Of a stretch of 64,000 nt of DNA, positions 30,885 to 40,970 are shown one piece after another. The translations under genes were made by a program, and so were the position numbers. The DNA lies in the NCBI GenBank assembly GCA_018827375.1, contig JAHJYW010000049.1, positions 186,001 through 250,000 on the forward strand, read 5' to 3'. The DNA is from Alphaproteobacteria bacterium. Lineage in GTDB: Bacteria > Pseudomonadota > Alphaproteobacteria > Caulobacterales > Hyphomonadaceae. The notes below the pieces were generated by a model. The model worked only from the letters and a program-made list of their open reading frames with translations, was not told the DNA's origin and ran no database searches. The stretch's first letter is position 1, and each line of letters opens with the position of its first letter.

Positions 30885-31731
30885 GACACCGACGAACATC
30901 GCAGCTTCGGTGCGCCAGCGCCTCCTGAACTTTGCCCGGTCAGAGGGCCGCGACTTCCAGACACTACTTGTGGCGTTTGGCCTAGAACGGCTGATCTTTC
31001 GCCTCTCCAAATCTCCGCACCGCGACAAGTTTGTCCTGAAGGGCGGAATGCTGGTCACCCTCTGGACCACCGATTCCGGCCGCTTCACACGCGACATCGA
31101 TTTCCTCGCCTTCGGCGAAACCGAGGATGCAACGCTGACCTCCATCTTTGCCGAAATCTTGTCGTTCGATGCCGGCGACGGTCTCGAGTTCAGCATCGAC
31201 ACGATAACCACGACCGACATCCGTGAGGATCAGGTCTATGGCGGCAAACGCCTCCGCACGGTGGCCCATCTCAACAAAACAGAGATTCCGATCACCATAG
31301 ATCTTGGCTTCGGCGACGCCCTGCCCGACCCACACTATGAGATCGAATACGGATCGATCCTCGATTTCGAGCCTGCGCGCATACGCGCCTATTCACCTGC
31401 TACGGTTATCGCCGAAAAGTTCCAGGCTGTTGTCGCGCTCGGCCTCATCAACGGCCGCATGAAAGACTTTTACGATCTGTGGGCTATCCCGAAAGCGACC
31501 GAGATCGATCAGGCAGACCTGCGCGCAGCCATCGCGGCGACGTTCGAACGCCGAAACACACCCGTGCCGACTGAGGCGCCACCAGGTCTCTCCGCGGCGT
31601 TCGCAGAGGACCCAGCAAAGGCCCGACAATGGCTGACTTACGCCGACGGCACGGAACTCAAAGGCGTTCCGCTGAGCACGGTCGTGGCCGATATCTGGAC
31701 CTATCTGAAAGCAGCCCTCGATACAAACTGA
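30877..31731 (+). CDS. AbiEii/AbiGii-family nucleotidyltransferase toxin
   Basis: LERLIFRLSKSPHRDKFVLKGGMLVTLWTTDSGRFTRDIDFLAFG, with the nucleotidyltransferase KGG and D-x-D motifs. Confidence 0.9.
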   Translation: MAKTPTNIAASVRQRLLNFARSEGRDFQTLLVAFGLERLIFRLSKSPHRDKFVLKGGMLVTLWTTDSGRFTRDIDFLAFGETEDATLTSIFAEILSFDAGDGLEFSIDTITTTDIREDQVYGGKRLRTVAHLNKTEIPITIDLGFGDALPDPHYEIEYGSILDFEPARIRAYSPATVIAEKFQAVVALGLINGRMKDFYDLWAIPKATEIDQADLRAAIAATFERRNTPVPTEAPPGLSAAFAEDPAKARQWLTYADGTELKGVPLSTVVADIWTYLKAALDTN

Positions 31732-31875
31732 GGTCGACGGCTCAGCGTCAGCGTAAAGAGATTCCTGAATGTCCTCTTCGTGACCCGCTAAAGCACCCTT
31801 GAGGGTCTCGCAGGTTACATTCCACCCGCCCCTCATCAAACAGACCTTGGTCGGCCTCCGGTCGAAGCGCGCATT

Positions 31876-32601
31876 TCAATGCAGCGTCATCAAACCGGCC
31901 TGGCCCTCACTGGGAAACCGAAAGGCCTCGGACCAAAGACCGGTCGCCGTGTAGACACGGTCTTCAAAATGATGTCGCTCGTCTGATGTCGTCTCAGCCA
32001 ACAGGCCGAGCCAGCACAGCGGCTCAAGCACCTGTAACCAGATCATTCCCGGCATGCGGTCATAGGGCTGATCGGCGTACGGAGGACCGTAAAGGATTTC
32101 CCGAAGCGCAACGCATGTCACGCCCTGCGCCGCCTCGGTGTTCAGCACACCGAGAAACACATCGCAGTTGCCAAGCCTCGGCTCGGGCATCCGGGATGAG
32201 GCGGCATGATCGACTTCGAACAGCCAGAACGGCATCATCAGGTTGAAGAGATCGCCGGTCTTGTCAGCAATGTCCCTGCCCGCCTTGGTGAGCCGGCAGG
32301 TCAGCTTGTAATGCCGGATCAGCTTGAGTTTCAGCAAAACGAAATGCAGCGCCTCCAGCGGCGGGAAATCGTACTCATTCAGCACCTTGTTGACGAGGAA
32401 CAGCTTGTCTTCTTCCCAGCCCGGCCAGTCGAACTCTGCGGCCGCCCAGTGAACGAACTTGCGCTGGAACGCCTTGCCCTTCGTGAGGCCGATCGCGTCA
32501 TGTTCGGCAAGATAAGAAAGAACCTTCTGAGCTGCGCAGATCATGGGCGCGCCTGCAAGTGCAGGCTCATCATTCTTCACGGGCAGGAGCAGAAACGTCA
32601 T
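31876..32601 (-). CDS. Hypothetical protein
   Basis: 241-aa ORF with plausible coding composition (WPGWEEDKLFLVNKVLNEYDFPPLEALHFVLLKLKLIRHYK); no family recognised. Confidence 0.6.
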   Translation of the reverse strand: MTFLLLPVKNDEPALAGAPMICAAQKVLSYLAEHDAIGLTKGKAFQRKFVHWAAAEFDWPGWEEDKLFLVNKVLNEYDFPPLEALHFVLLKLKLIRHYKLTCRLTKAGRDIADKTGDLFNLMMPFWLFEVDHAASSRMPEPRLGNCDVFLGVLNTEAAQGVTCVALREILYGPPYADQPYDRMPGMIWLQVLEPLCWLGLLAETTSDERHHFEDRVYTATGLWSEAFRFPSEGQAGLMTLH

Positions 32602-32759
32602 CGCAAATTCATCGTCAGGCTTGTTGCCAAGCAGGGTAACGACGAAAGCACGGGATGCCTATTCGCGGTGTTCAAGGTTCGAGCCCCGAATGTCGCGCCC
32701 AACCCAGAGCAACAAAGATCGTCGGATTTTTTCTGCTTCTAAATCAATGGCTTAGATAG

Positions 32760-33500
32760 TTAAGTTAGGCGCGAGTGACGTGCCACGATCCATATTACTT
32801 ATCCAATATATTCAAACACATACGTGCATGAAAGTCAATTTTTGGTCCTCAGTTCGGTCGGATTTTGGTCCACAGTTTTGCGGACCTCACTAGTTCGACG
32901 CGCGGTTAGGCGTCGAACTAGCTGATAGCATAGAATTCCAAGATTAGGAGCCCAAACGAAAAGCCTTGCCTATTTCATAGTCTCAGATCAACCAGTTCTG
33001 TGTTTAGGTGGTGTCTCAGTTTGAATCTTCCGCTGCAGCTTGCGGCCGGAAAAGGCCTCAGGATTGCCGTTCGCAATGGGACCGGTGTGAGGCGGATATT
33101 CGCCGGAAGGTGCCGGTCACAACTGATTGCCGATTCCGGTCGTTCGATGTTCTGCGGTATCATTGTAAATCGGCGTCAAATTGGGACCCCTGCACCTCTA
33201 GCAAAATCAACTGGATATTGCGGCGATCGGCGTCGGTTCACCGCGCTGATTTACATGCATTCATACAGTGTGACCTGATATCCATTTGGTCCCGCATTTG
33301 AATGGAGAGCCTGTCGCAACGGAGACAGACAATGCGCAAAAGCAAATTCACCAGGGAACAGATCATCGCGACCCTGGCTGAAGAGGAAAGAGGCATGGCA
33401 GCCGCAGACGCGTGCCAGCGTCATGGTGTCAGCTCGGCTAACTTCTATATCTATGGACGGCTCTCCCGGTGCAAGCGATTTGAGTCCTGATCGAACGGGT
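32760..33500. mobile_element. Mobile-element scar with IS fragments
   Basis: Lower-GC non-coding stretch, 12-bp palindrome at 32890-32921, TGACCTG-type IS3 end near 33271, and a truncated IS3-type OrfA. Confidence 0.6.
33332..33490 (+). pseudogene. Truncated IS3-family transposase OrfA
   Basis: MRKSKFTREQIIATLAEEERGMAAADACQRHGVSSANFY then abrupt loss of homology. Confidence 0.78.
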
Positions 33501-33515
33501 GTTGGATGCCAACAT

Positions 33516-33899
33516 CTACTGGCAACGCCCCGCAACGTGACAGCATCGCCTGGTGCCCAGACACATGCCCTTGCGCTTCTCCACCATCCGGACATGCTTG
33601 CGCCGGGCGGCATGGCGAAGGGCCTGGACGACCTTGAAGACGACCGAATTGCGCAGCGTGGCATCCCTCGCGTCAAGTCGGCGCTCGATCATCACCCGCT
33701 CAGCGAGATCCCGGGTTGTGAGTTCGCCATCGACCTCAAGATGGCGCACACAGATATCGGTGAACAGCCGGATCGACGCATTTATATGAGCCAGGTCTTG
33801 CTTCGCCTGCGCGATCTGAGCCTGGTACGCCGTGATCCGCCCGTGGATCTCGGCGCGCTTGTCCTTCACGCACTCCTTGGGTGTGCCTGCTCCTCCCAA
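33516..33899 (-). pseudogene. Degenerate mobile-element-associated hypothetical protein
   Basis: ITAYQAQIAQAKQDLAHINASIRLF...VVQALRHAARR with apparently rearranged tail; judged from memory of the family only. Confidence 0.4.
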
Positions 33900-34858
33900 A
33901 GGGAGAGAATGCTTCTGAGTGCAGCTAAAAAAGCTAATGGCTGATCGAGCATCAAATGGTGGCGCGCCTCAGGTACGGCGATTATCGGAATATCACCGCC
34001 CCCTAGCTCGCGGATGTAGTCAGCCGAGTCCCTTGTAAAGAGCTGGCTCTTTCCGCCATGAACGATGATCTTTCGGCCCGGCGCATTCACGAGTCGATGG
34101 CCGATTGTGAGCCATTCGTCGGACTTATTGCTTCGTCGGAATACCTCGGGTGAGAACTTCCATGTCCAACCGTCTCCGTCGCGTCGCATTGAATGATACG
34201 CCATGTAATCTAGGAGGAACGGCTCGCCGACTTGCTGGGGCGGGGAAAGGACGTATCTTTTGCGCGCCTCTTCATAGCTCGCATAGAGCCGGTTGGGCTT
34301 GTCAGGATCACCTGATCCCGGGCTGGAGCGGCGATGGTTCCAGTATTGCTCTAGGAGCTCGGCTCGCATGACCATCAGATCGCAAATCACGACGCCGGAG
34401 AAAGCATCGGGCGACAGGGTCACGGCTGTCAGCGCTGCGCCCGCGCCGAAACTGTGCGCGATGATGGTGGGTTTGTGGCCATCTGTAAACAGATCGAGTG
34501 CCTCGGCAATCTCACCAAACTCGCCCCCCCTTGCCGCGGGATCGGCTTGCCCGCGCATCTCCGTGTCGCCCATGCCGGCGAGATCGAACGCCACCACGTC
34601 GTAATCTTCTGCGAGAAACGGAGCGATGAAGGCAAAGCAACGGGCGTGGGAGAGAAAGCCATGTGTCATAAGCACTTTCGGCTTTTTCCGGTCGCCCCAG
34701 CGGAAGTAGTGCGTCCTGGCACCGTCGATCTCAACATAACCTTCTTCGCGCGGCACCTTGAGGGCCGACACAAACCATTCCGGCAGATGCGAACCATCGC
34801 CGGCCCAGACAGGGTCGATGTCGTCGGGAAAATCTCCAATCTTGGACAATACGTTCAT
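33866..34858 (-). CDS. Alpha/beta hydrolase
   Basis: KVLMTHGFLSHARCFAFIAPFLAEDYDVVAFDLAGMGDT...IIAHSFGAGAAL. Confidence 0.9.
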   Translation of the reverse strand: MNVLSKIGDFPDDIDPVWAGDGSHLPEWFVSALKVPREEGYVEIDGARTHYFRWGDRKKPKVLMTHGFLSHARCFAFIAPFLAEDYDVVAFDLAGMGDTEMRGQADPAARGGEFGEIAEALDLFTDGHKPTIIAHSFGAGAALTAVTLSPDAFSGVVICDLMVMRAELLEQYWNHRRSSPGSGDPDKPNRLYASYEEARKRYVLSPPQQVGEPFLLDYMAYHSMRRDGDGWTWKFSPEVFRRSNKSDEWLTIGHRLVNAPGRKIIVHGGKSQLFTRDSADYIRELGGGDIPIIAVPEARHHLMLDQPLAFLAALRSILSLWEEQAHPRSA

Positions 34859-36492
34859 TTCGTTAAGTGTTCCTTGCTAGTGGGTTTGTCGATCACGAAG
34901 CCGCGATACCCCTCGTTCGCTACATCTTCGCAGAGTGCGACATAGCCAGACACGCTTGGAAAATTGATCAGTTGACGCGTCTTGCCCGGGATGTTTGCGC
35001 CCATGTACCAAGAATCCGCTTCGGGAAAGAGCGTCATCGCGCCTGCTTGGGCAACCATTTCGGTCCAGCCCGTTTCAGCTGCCGGATCGGCTTCGAAAAG
35101 ATCGACACCATTTTCCCGCATCCAGACCAGAAAGTCGCAGATCCAGTCACCCTGTATCTCTGCGCTGGTCGGGCCGTTTGAGAAACCCGACGGGCTGAGT
35201 GGCCCGTATGTGAACAGCATATTGGGAAAGCCAGACACCGCCATTCCCAGATAGGCGCGTACTCTGTCTTCCCACGCATGGGACAGTGATAGGCTGTTCG
35301 TCCCCCTGATGTTCATATCGATCAGCCCGCCGCGCCCGGCATCGAAGCCGGTGGCGAAAACGATGAGGTCGCATTCCATCTCGCCGTCTTTGGTCGTAAT
35401 AGCGTGCGGTCCGATCCGGATGATCGGAGTTGCCTTGAGATCGACCAGCGCGACATTGTCTTGCGCGAAAATTTCGTAATATCCCTGTTCAAGCGAAGGC
35501 CGCTTCGTGCCGAATGGATGCGGCGGTTCGGATGGGGCGAGTTTCTCGGCCAGATTGGGATCGGCGATCCTTGCGCGAACCTTGCCGCGCCAGAAATCAT
35601 AGGCGTGGCGGTTGGCTTCGCGGTTGGTAAGCAAGTCAGCGAAGTTGTGATACCAGAACCTGAGGCCGCCCTGTTGCCACAGATCTTCAAAGTGCGCGGT
35701 GCGCGCTTTCTCGTCAACTTCGAGCGCCGATACGTCTAGCGATTGGCATTCGAACCCTCCGCTCGTCTGCTTGCGCGTTTCGAAGATCGCGGCATAGCCC
35801 TTCTTGTCCCGTTCCTGGTCTTCTGCCGAAAGCTTCTTCTGCTGCATAGGCAGCGCCAGGATGGGAGTTCTTTGAAAGAGGGTCAGCTTCGATACGGATT
35901 TGGCCGCTTCTTGCGCGACCTGCACACCACTTGCACCGGTGCCGATCAAGGCAACCTTACGTCCGCTGAGATCGACACCCTGCTGCGGCCAGCGCGCCGT
36001 GTGAAACCATTGGCCTTCGAAATCCTCAAGGCCGGGAAAATTGGGGACATACGGCTTTGATGCGAAACCAAGAGCGGGCAACAGGAACCGTGTCGAAACA
36101 GTTTTGTCGCTGTCGAGTTGCAGACGCCATTGCTTCGTCTCCTTCTCATAGTGCGCGCCTTTGACCCCAGACCCCATGCGCATCATGGGCCAAAGGTCGA
36201 GCGTATCGCAAACATGCCGGAAATACGCTCTGAGCTCTTCCCAACCGGGAAATCGCTCGCTCCAGGCCCATGACTTCCACACTTCAGGTATAGAGTACTC
36301 GTAAAGCGGAACCTGTGAATCCACTCGTGCACCTGGATAGCAATTCCAGTACCAGATGCCGCCGGGCTGGGCCGCAGCATCCACCAGCAACACGTTGAAC
36401 CCGGCGTCACGCAACTTGTGGAGCAGGTATATCCCGCTGAAGCCGGCACCGACGATTACAACGTCGTAATCGGGAGACCCCCGATGGCTCAC
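34855..36492 (-). CDS. Baeyer-Villiger-type flavin monooxygenase
   Basis: GAGFSGIYLLHKL, second GTGASGVQVAQE and BVMO fingerprint FEGQWFHTARWP; GTG start overlaps the upstream ligase stop. Confidence 0.9.
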   Translation of the reverse strand: MSHRGSPDYDVVIVGAGFSGIYLLHKLRDAGFNVLLVDAAAQPGGIWYWNCYPGARVDSQVPLYEYSIPEVWKSWAWSERFPGWEELRAYFRHVCDTLDLWPMMRMGSGVKGAHYEKETKQWRLQLDSDKTVSTRFLLPALGFASKPYVPNFPGLEDFEGQWFHTARWPQQGVDLSGRKVALIGTGASGVQVAQEAAKSVSKLTLFQRTPILALPMQQKKLSAEDQERDKKGYAAIFETRKQTSGGFECQSLDVSALEVDEKARTAHFEDLWQQGGLRFWYHNFADLLTNREANRHAYDFWRGKVRARIADPNLAEKLAPSEPPHPFGTKRPSLEQGYYEIFAQDNVALVDLKATPIIRIGPHAITTKDGEMECDLIVFATGFDAGRGGLIDMNIRGTNSLSLSHAWEDRVRAYLGMAVSGFPNMLFTYGPLSPSGFSNGPTSAEIQGDWICDFLVWMRENGVDLFEADPAAETGWTEMVAQAGAMTLFPEADSWYMGANIPGKTRQLINFPSVSGYVALCEDVANEGYRGFVIDKPTSKEHLTK

Positions 36493-38102
36493 GATGCGAC
36501 CGTCAAACGTTCGGCGATTGCTTTCGCCGTTGCATAGTCGGCCTTGCCGTTGGATGCACGCAGGGGTTTTTCCGTCGGATGTATGGCCTTGGGCGTTTTG
36601 TATCCCGCCAGCTGATCGCGCACATGGTCCTTGACAGCTTGCTCGTCGAACGGGACGCCGTGGTTGAGGTGGACGACGGCCGTGACGGCCTGGCCCCATT
36701 TTTCATCCGTTACACCTACGACCAGCGCGTCACCGATGGCAGGATGGGTCTTGAGCACTTCCTCGACTTCTTCTGGGTATACCTTCTCGCCAGCAGTGTT
36801 GATGCATACGCTGCCGCGGCCTAGCAGGGTAAGGCTTCCATCGGCCTCTACCCGGCACCAGTCACCCGGAATCGAATAACGCACGCCATCGATTGTGCGG
36901 AATGTCTTGGCGGATTTTTCGGGATCTTTGTAATATCCTATGGGGATGGCCCCCTTGCGGGCGATAAAGCCAGGCACGCCGCTTCCTGGTTCGACTTTCT
37001 GATCGTTTTCGTCGAAGACATCGCAGAATTCGCCAATCCCGAATTTCGCGGTGTTCGTACCGCCCTGTGCAGTCGTGACGGAGAGGCCGAAGCCGAGCCC
37101 TTCGGAGGCGCCGAAACTATCCATCAGCACGACCTGGGGAATGTGCTTGCATAGACCGGCCTTAATCTCCTTGCTCCACATCACGCCGGACGAGATGATG
37201 GAGACGAGGCTCCTGGTATCCCAGCGGCCCGCGTTTTCTTCGAGCGCGCGAAGCATTGGCTTAGCAAAGGCGTCGCCCACAATTGCGATGCTTTCCACCT
37301 GGTGCTTTTCGACCGTTTCCCACAATTCTGACGCTTCGAAGGAAGGGGCCGTCAGCGTGATGATCGCGCCGCCCGACATTAGCGCACCTATCGCGGTGAT
37401 GAAGCCCGTCCCGTGCATGAGCGGGCAGGCGGAGAGAGTGCGCCTGCCGGGCCCCTCTTTCTCGATCAGCGCAACATTTTCTTCCAGCGTCCGCGGAACC
37501 GGGCCCAATAACTTCTGGGCGTCCAGCTGGGCCTTGCGCATGTCGTCGTGCCGCCACATCACGCCTTTCGGCATCCCGGTCGTGCCGCCGGTATAGATGA
37601 AGAGCAAATCGTCGGGTGAGCGTTCGATGCCGAGCGCCGATCCGTCCCCTTTTCCCGCCAGCGTCTCATAGGGACTCGCAAAAGACGCGATTTCGGAAGG
37701 GTCGCCAATTTCGACGAAAGTGTGAACCTTCTCGAGCCTATCCTTGAGTTCGACGATGCATTCGCGAAACTCCGAACTGTAAACAATCACTTCGCTGTCA
37801 GAATCTTGGAAAATGTAGAAAACTTCTTCGGCGCGATAGCGGTAATTGATGTTCACATGGGTCAAGCGCCCCTTAAAACAAGCCGCCATCAGCTCGCCAT
37901 ATTCGGGGCGGTTGCGCATGTAGAAGGCCACCTTGGCACCATCGCACGCTCCGCGTTGACGCAACGCGCGCGCGATATTATTCGAGCGCGCGGACATTTC
38001 GGGCCAAGTGACGATCCGGTCGCCGTGTATCAGCGCCGGAGCGTCCTGAGGCATGGCGGGCTCGACTGCATCGAGAATGTCACCGAGGTTCCAGTCGATC
38101 AT
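36489..38102 (-). CDS. AMP-dependent acyl-CoA synthetase
   Basis: LLFIYTGGTTGMPKGVMWRHDDM...VCINTAGEKVYPEEVEEVLKTHP. Confidence 0.93.
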   Translation of the reverse strand: MIDWNLGDILDAVEPAMPQDAPALIHGDRIVTWPEMSARSNNIARALRQRGACDGAKVAFYMRNRPEYGELMAACFKGRLTHVNINYRYRAEEVFYIFQDSDSEVIVYSSEFRECIVELKDRLEKVHTFVEIGDPSEIASFASPYETLAGKGDGSALGIERSPDDLLFIYTGGTTGMPKGVMWRHDDMRKAQLDAQKLLGPVPRTLEENVALIEKEGPGRRTLSACPLMHGTGFITAIGALMSGGAIITLTAPSFEASELWETVEKHQVESIAIVGDAFAKPMLRALEENAGRWDTRSLVSIISSGVMWSKEIKAGLCKHIPQVVLMDSFGASEGLGFGLSVTTAQGGTNTAKFGIGEFCDVFDENDQKVEPGSGVPGFIARKGAIPIGYYKDPEKSAKTFRTIDGVRYSIPGDWCRVEADGSLTLLGRGSVCINTAGEKVYPEEVEEVLKTHPAIGDALVVGVTDEKWGQAVTAVVHLNHGVPFDEQAVKDHVRDQLAGYKTPKAIHPTEKPLRASNGKADYATAKAIAERLTVAS

Positions 38103-38159
38103 TTTCCCTCTCCCTGCCGGACGGGGCAGCCAGTCTCGGACGCCCCCTCAACGAGTGTG

Positions 38160-39251
38160 TTACGCGGCCTTGATCCAGCCTTGCAGTGCTGCCGCCTCGG
38201 CCCGCACCGTTTCGGGTCCGCCAAGCACCTGCCGGTCGAATTCAATGCGTTTGAACCAGTAGTGCAGACCGATCAGGTCCGTGAATCCCATCCCGCCATG
38301 CACTTCGGTGGAAGTGCGGGCGACAAAGCGATGGACTTCGCCGGTGTGTGATTTCGCGTGGCAGGCGACGAGCGATGCCTCTGTCGGAACTGCGTCAAAG
38401 GCGTGGGCGGCGTACCAGACGAGCGAACGGCACGGTTCATGCCGCGCGGCCATCTCGGCGCACATGTGCTTTACGGCCTGGAAACTGCCGATAAGGCGAC
38501 CAAACTGTTCGCGCTGGCCAGCATAATCGACAGCCTTTTCGATCATGGCCTGACCTGCGCCAAGACTGTCGGCGGCGAGGATCACACGCCCCGCAGCGCG
38601 CAGCCGGGCCACTGTAGCTCCCCCATCATCAGCCAGTGGTTCCGCTTCGGCCCCGTCAAACCGCAATTCCCCGACGCTGCGGGTCCGATCGATGGTCGTC
38701 AGCGCGATAGCCTTCAGGCCCGACGCCTTGGCACCGACAAGGTGCAGCCTGCCGCCGGAATCGGCGACGATGAAGGCATCGGCTCCTTCGAAATCGAGTG
38801 CGAACAGGGCGGTGCCGTTGAGCTTCCCGGCAGCAGAGGAAACCCCCGCGCCGTCGCGTACCTCGATTGTCTCGGAAATCGCGACACCGATACGCGCCTC
38901 GCCGCTCGCGATCTTTGGCAGCCAGTGGGCCTTTTGCTCCTCGCTGCCTGCCTCGCTCAGCGCGATAGGCGTCAGAACATGACTGGCGAGAAAAGGTACT
39001 GGCGCGACCGCATAGGCGAGCTGTTCCGCAACTATGGCAGCGTCGAGAAGGGTCATGCCGAGGCCGCCATGCTCTTCCGGTACCAGCATCCCGGGAATTC
39101 CCAGGTCCTGGACGGCGCGGAGCACGTTGTCGCTAAGCGGATTGTCACGCTCGGCACATTCGCGGACTTGATCGAGCGGGCAGGTATCCGCAAGACACCG
39201 CGCAACCGCATCGCGCAGCATCCGCTGGTCCTGAGAAAGTCCGAAATCCAT
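38160..39251 (-). CDS. Acyl-CoA dehydrogenase (shorter partner of a tandem pair)
   Basis: MDFGLSQDQRMLRDAVARCL...VDYAGQREQFGRLIGSFQAVKHMCAEM...EVHGGMGFTDLIGLHYWFKR. Confidence 0.92.
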   Translation of the reverse strand: MDFGLSQDQRMLRDAVARCLADTCPLDQVRECAERDNPLSDNVLRAVQDLGIPGMLVPEEHGGLGMTLLDAAIVAEQLAYAVAPVPFLASHVLTPIALSEAGSEEQKAHWLPKIASGEARIGVAISETIEVRDGAGVSSAAGKLNGTALFALDFEGADAFIVADSGGRLHLVGAKASGLKAIALTTIDRTRSVGELRFDGAEAEPLADDGGATVARLRAAGRVILAADSLGAGQAMIEKAVDYAGQREQFGRLIGSFQAVKHMCAEMAARHEPCRSLVWYAAHAFDAVPTEASLVACHAKSHTGEVHRFVARTSTEVHGGMGFTDLIGLHYWFKRIEFDRQVLGGPETVRAEAAALQGWIKAA

Positions 39252-40501
39252 TAGGCTGATCCCTGTTTGTGACGCGGCATGTCTGCGGTTGCTTTCGCCG
39301 CATCCGAAATCTTCGCCAGCTTCGGTTCGCGCGGCATTTCGAGGCCACGTTCAGCGATGATGTTCTTCTGGATCTGCGCGGTGCCGCCGCCAATGATGAG
39401 ACCGAGCTGGAACATATAGTTCCATTGCCACGCCCCCCCTTCCCGCTCACGCGGGCTGTGGTGATAAAGAATGCCCAGTTCGCCCATGGCGTCGATTGCC
39501 AGCGCGGATATCTGATGAGCGAGTTCGCAGCTTTGCAACTTGACGATCAGTTTCGCCATGCCGCCCGGCTCACCCCTGAGGCTGTTCGAAAGGATCCGCA
39601 TCCCATTGTATTTCATCGCCGCCACTTCGGCCTGAAGTGCCACCAGCCGGTCGCGCAGTACCGGATTGTCGATCGCGCGACCCTGGCCCAAACGCTCTTC
39701 CTGCATCAGCGCGATCAGTGCCTGCAGCCGGTTTTCAAGCGCGTCGGGATCGCCCAGCATTCCGCGCTCATGGCCAAGAGTTGCGTTCGCCACGAACCAG
39801 CCTTGGCCCCGCTGGCCGACGATCTGGTGCATGGGGACCCGGACATCGGTAAAGAACACTTCGTTGAATTCGGCATGACCGGTCATCGTCTTCAAGGGGC
39901 GAACCTCGATGCCCGGCGTGTCCATCGAAAAGATCAGGTAGGAAATGCCGCCGTGCTTGGGCGCGTGAGGTTCGGTCCTGACCAAGCAGAAGATCATGTC
40001 GGCCTGCTTGGCGGTGCTGGTCCAAATCTTCTGGCCATTGACAACAAATTCGTCGTTCTCGATGTGCGCGCTGGTCTTGAGATTGGCGAGGTCGGACCCG
40101 GCACCGGGTTCGGAATAGCCCTGGCACCAGACAACATCGCCTTTCAACGTGGGTTCGATCCAGCGCCGTTTCTGTTCCTCGGTGCCGAGTTCGAGCAGGG
40201 TCGGCACGAACATCGAGATTCCCTGATTGGAAAGCCCGCCCGGCACCCTGGCCCGCGCAAATTCCTCTGCGATGATGCGCGATTGGAGAATGTCCGGCTC
40301 CGCTCCATAGCCGCCATACGCCTGCGGGATCGTTCGAGCGGTATACCCATGCTCGATCAACAGCTTCTGCCATTCGACCGCCTTGGACGAAGGTCGGGCC
40401 GCCCGGTCAGAAGAAGGCGGAGCGAGATGGCTGTGCGCTTCGATAAAGGCCCGCACCTGCTTGCGGAAGACATCGTATTCGGGTCCATATTCGAGATCCA
40501 T
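39251..40501 (-). CDS. Acyl-CoA dehydrogenase (longer partner of a tandem pair)
   Basis: WCQGYSEPGAGSDLANLKTSAHIENDEFVVNGQKIWTS; start ATG 40501. Confidence 0.93.
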   Translation of the reverse strand: MDLEYGPEYDVFRKQVRAFIEAHSHLAPPSSDRAARPSSKAVEWQKLLIEHGYTARTIPQAYGGYGAEPDILQSRIIAEEFARARVPGGLSNQGISMFVPTLLELGTEEQKRRWIEPTLKGDVVWCQGYSEPGAGSDLANLKTSAHIENDEFVVNGQKIWTSTAKQADMIFCLVRTEPHAPKHGGISYLIFSMDTPGIEVRPLKTMTGHAEFNEVFFTDVRVPMHQIVGQRGQGWFVANATLGHERGMLGDPDALENRLQALIALMQEERLGQGRAIDNPVLRDRLVALQAEVAAMKYNGMRILSNSLRGEPGGMAKLIVKLQSCELAHQISALAIDAMGELGILYHHSPREREGGAWQWNYMFQLGLIIGGGTAQIQKNIIAERGLEMPREPKLAKISDAAKATADMPRHKQGSA

Positions 40502-40508
40502 GGCGCTT

Positions 40509-40970
40509 CTAACTTTCACTCAGGCGGAAAACAGGAAGGCGGAAGTCCTCACCGATCAGTTCGAACTCCACGACCACCGGAAGGTCGAGCGCAAGACGCT
40601 CGTGATCGCAACCAACCAGCCGCGTGGCCATGCGCACGCCCTCTTCCAATTCAACCACCGCAGCCACGAAGGGGATGTCGGCGGCAAAAGCCGGGTGGAG
40701 GGCCTGGTGGGTTACGGTCCAGGAAAACAACGTGCCCCTGCCGCTGCTGCGTTCCCAGGAAAATTCCGGCGAGCCGCACTTTGCGCACATATAGCGCGGC
40801 AAGTGGCGGAAGCTGCCGCAATCGCCGCAGCGCTGGAAATAGAGATGGCCGTCCTGGCACCTCTTCCAGAATTCCTGCTCAACCGGGTCTTGCGGGCGCG
40901 GTCGCGGCTTGGGTGGCACCATCTGCGCGGAAGGCCGCATTTTGGGGGGCAGATCGCTTTCGCTGCTCAT
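40509..40970 (-). CDS. Zn-ribbon OB-fold protein (DUF35)
   Basis: [54 protein letters not shown]. Confidence 0.93.
   Translation of the reverse strand: MSSESDLPPKMRPSAQMVPPKPRPRPQDPVEQEFWKRCQDGHLYFQRCGDCGSFRHLPRYMCAKCGSPEFSWERSSGRGTLFSWTVTHQALHPAFAADIPFVAAVVELEEGVRMATRLVGCDHERLALDLPVVVEFELIGEDFRLPVFRLSES

Noticed and set aside
32660-32710. GGTTCGAGCCCCGAA string resembling a tRNA T-arm
   Set aside because: The flanking stem does not pair and no D-arm, anticodon arm or acceptor stem is found upstream.
33302-33490. Possible intact IS3 element
   Set aside because: OrfA is truncated and no OrfB transposase is present nearby; treated as a remnant.
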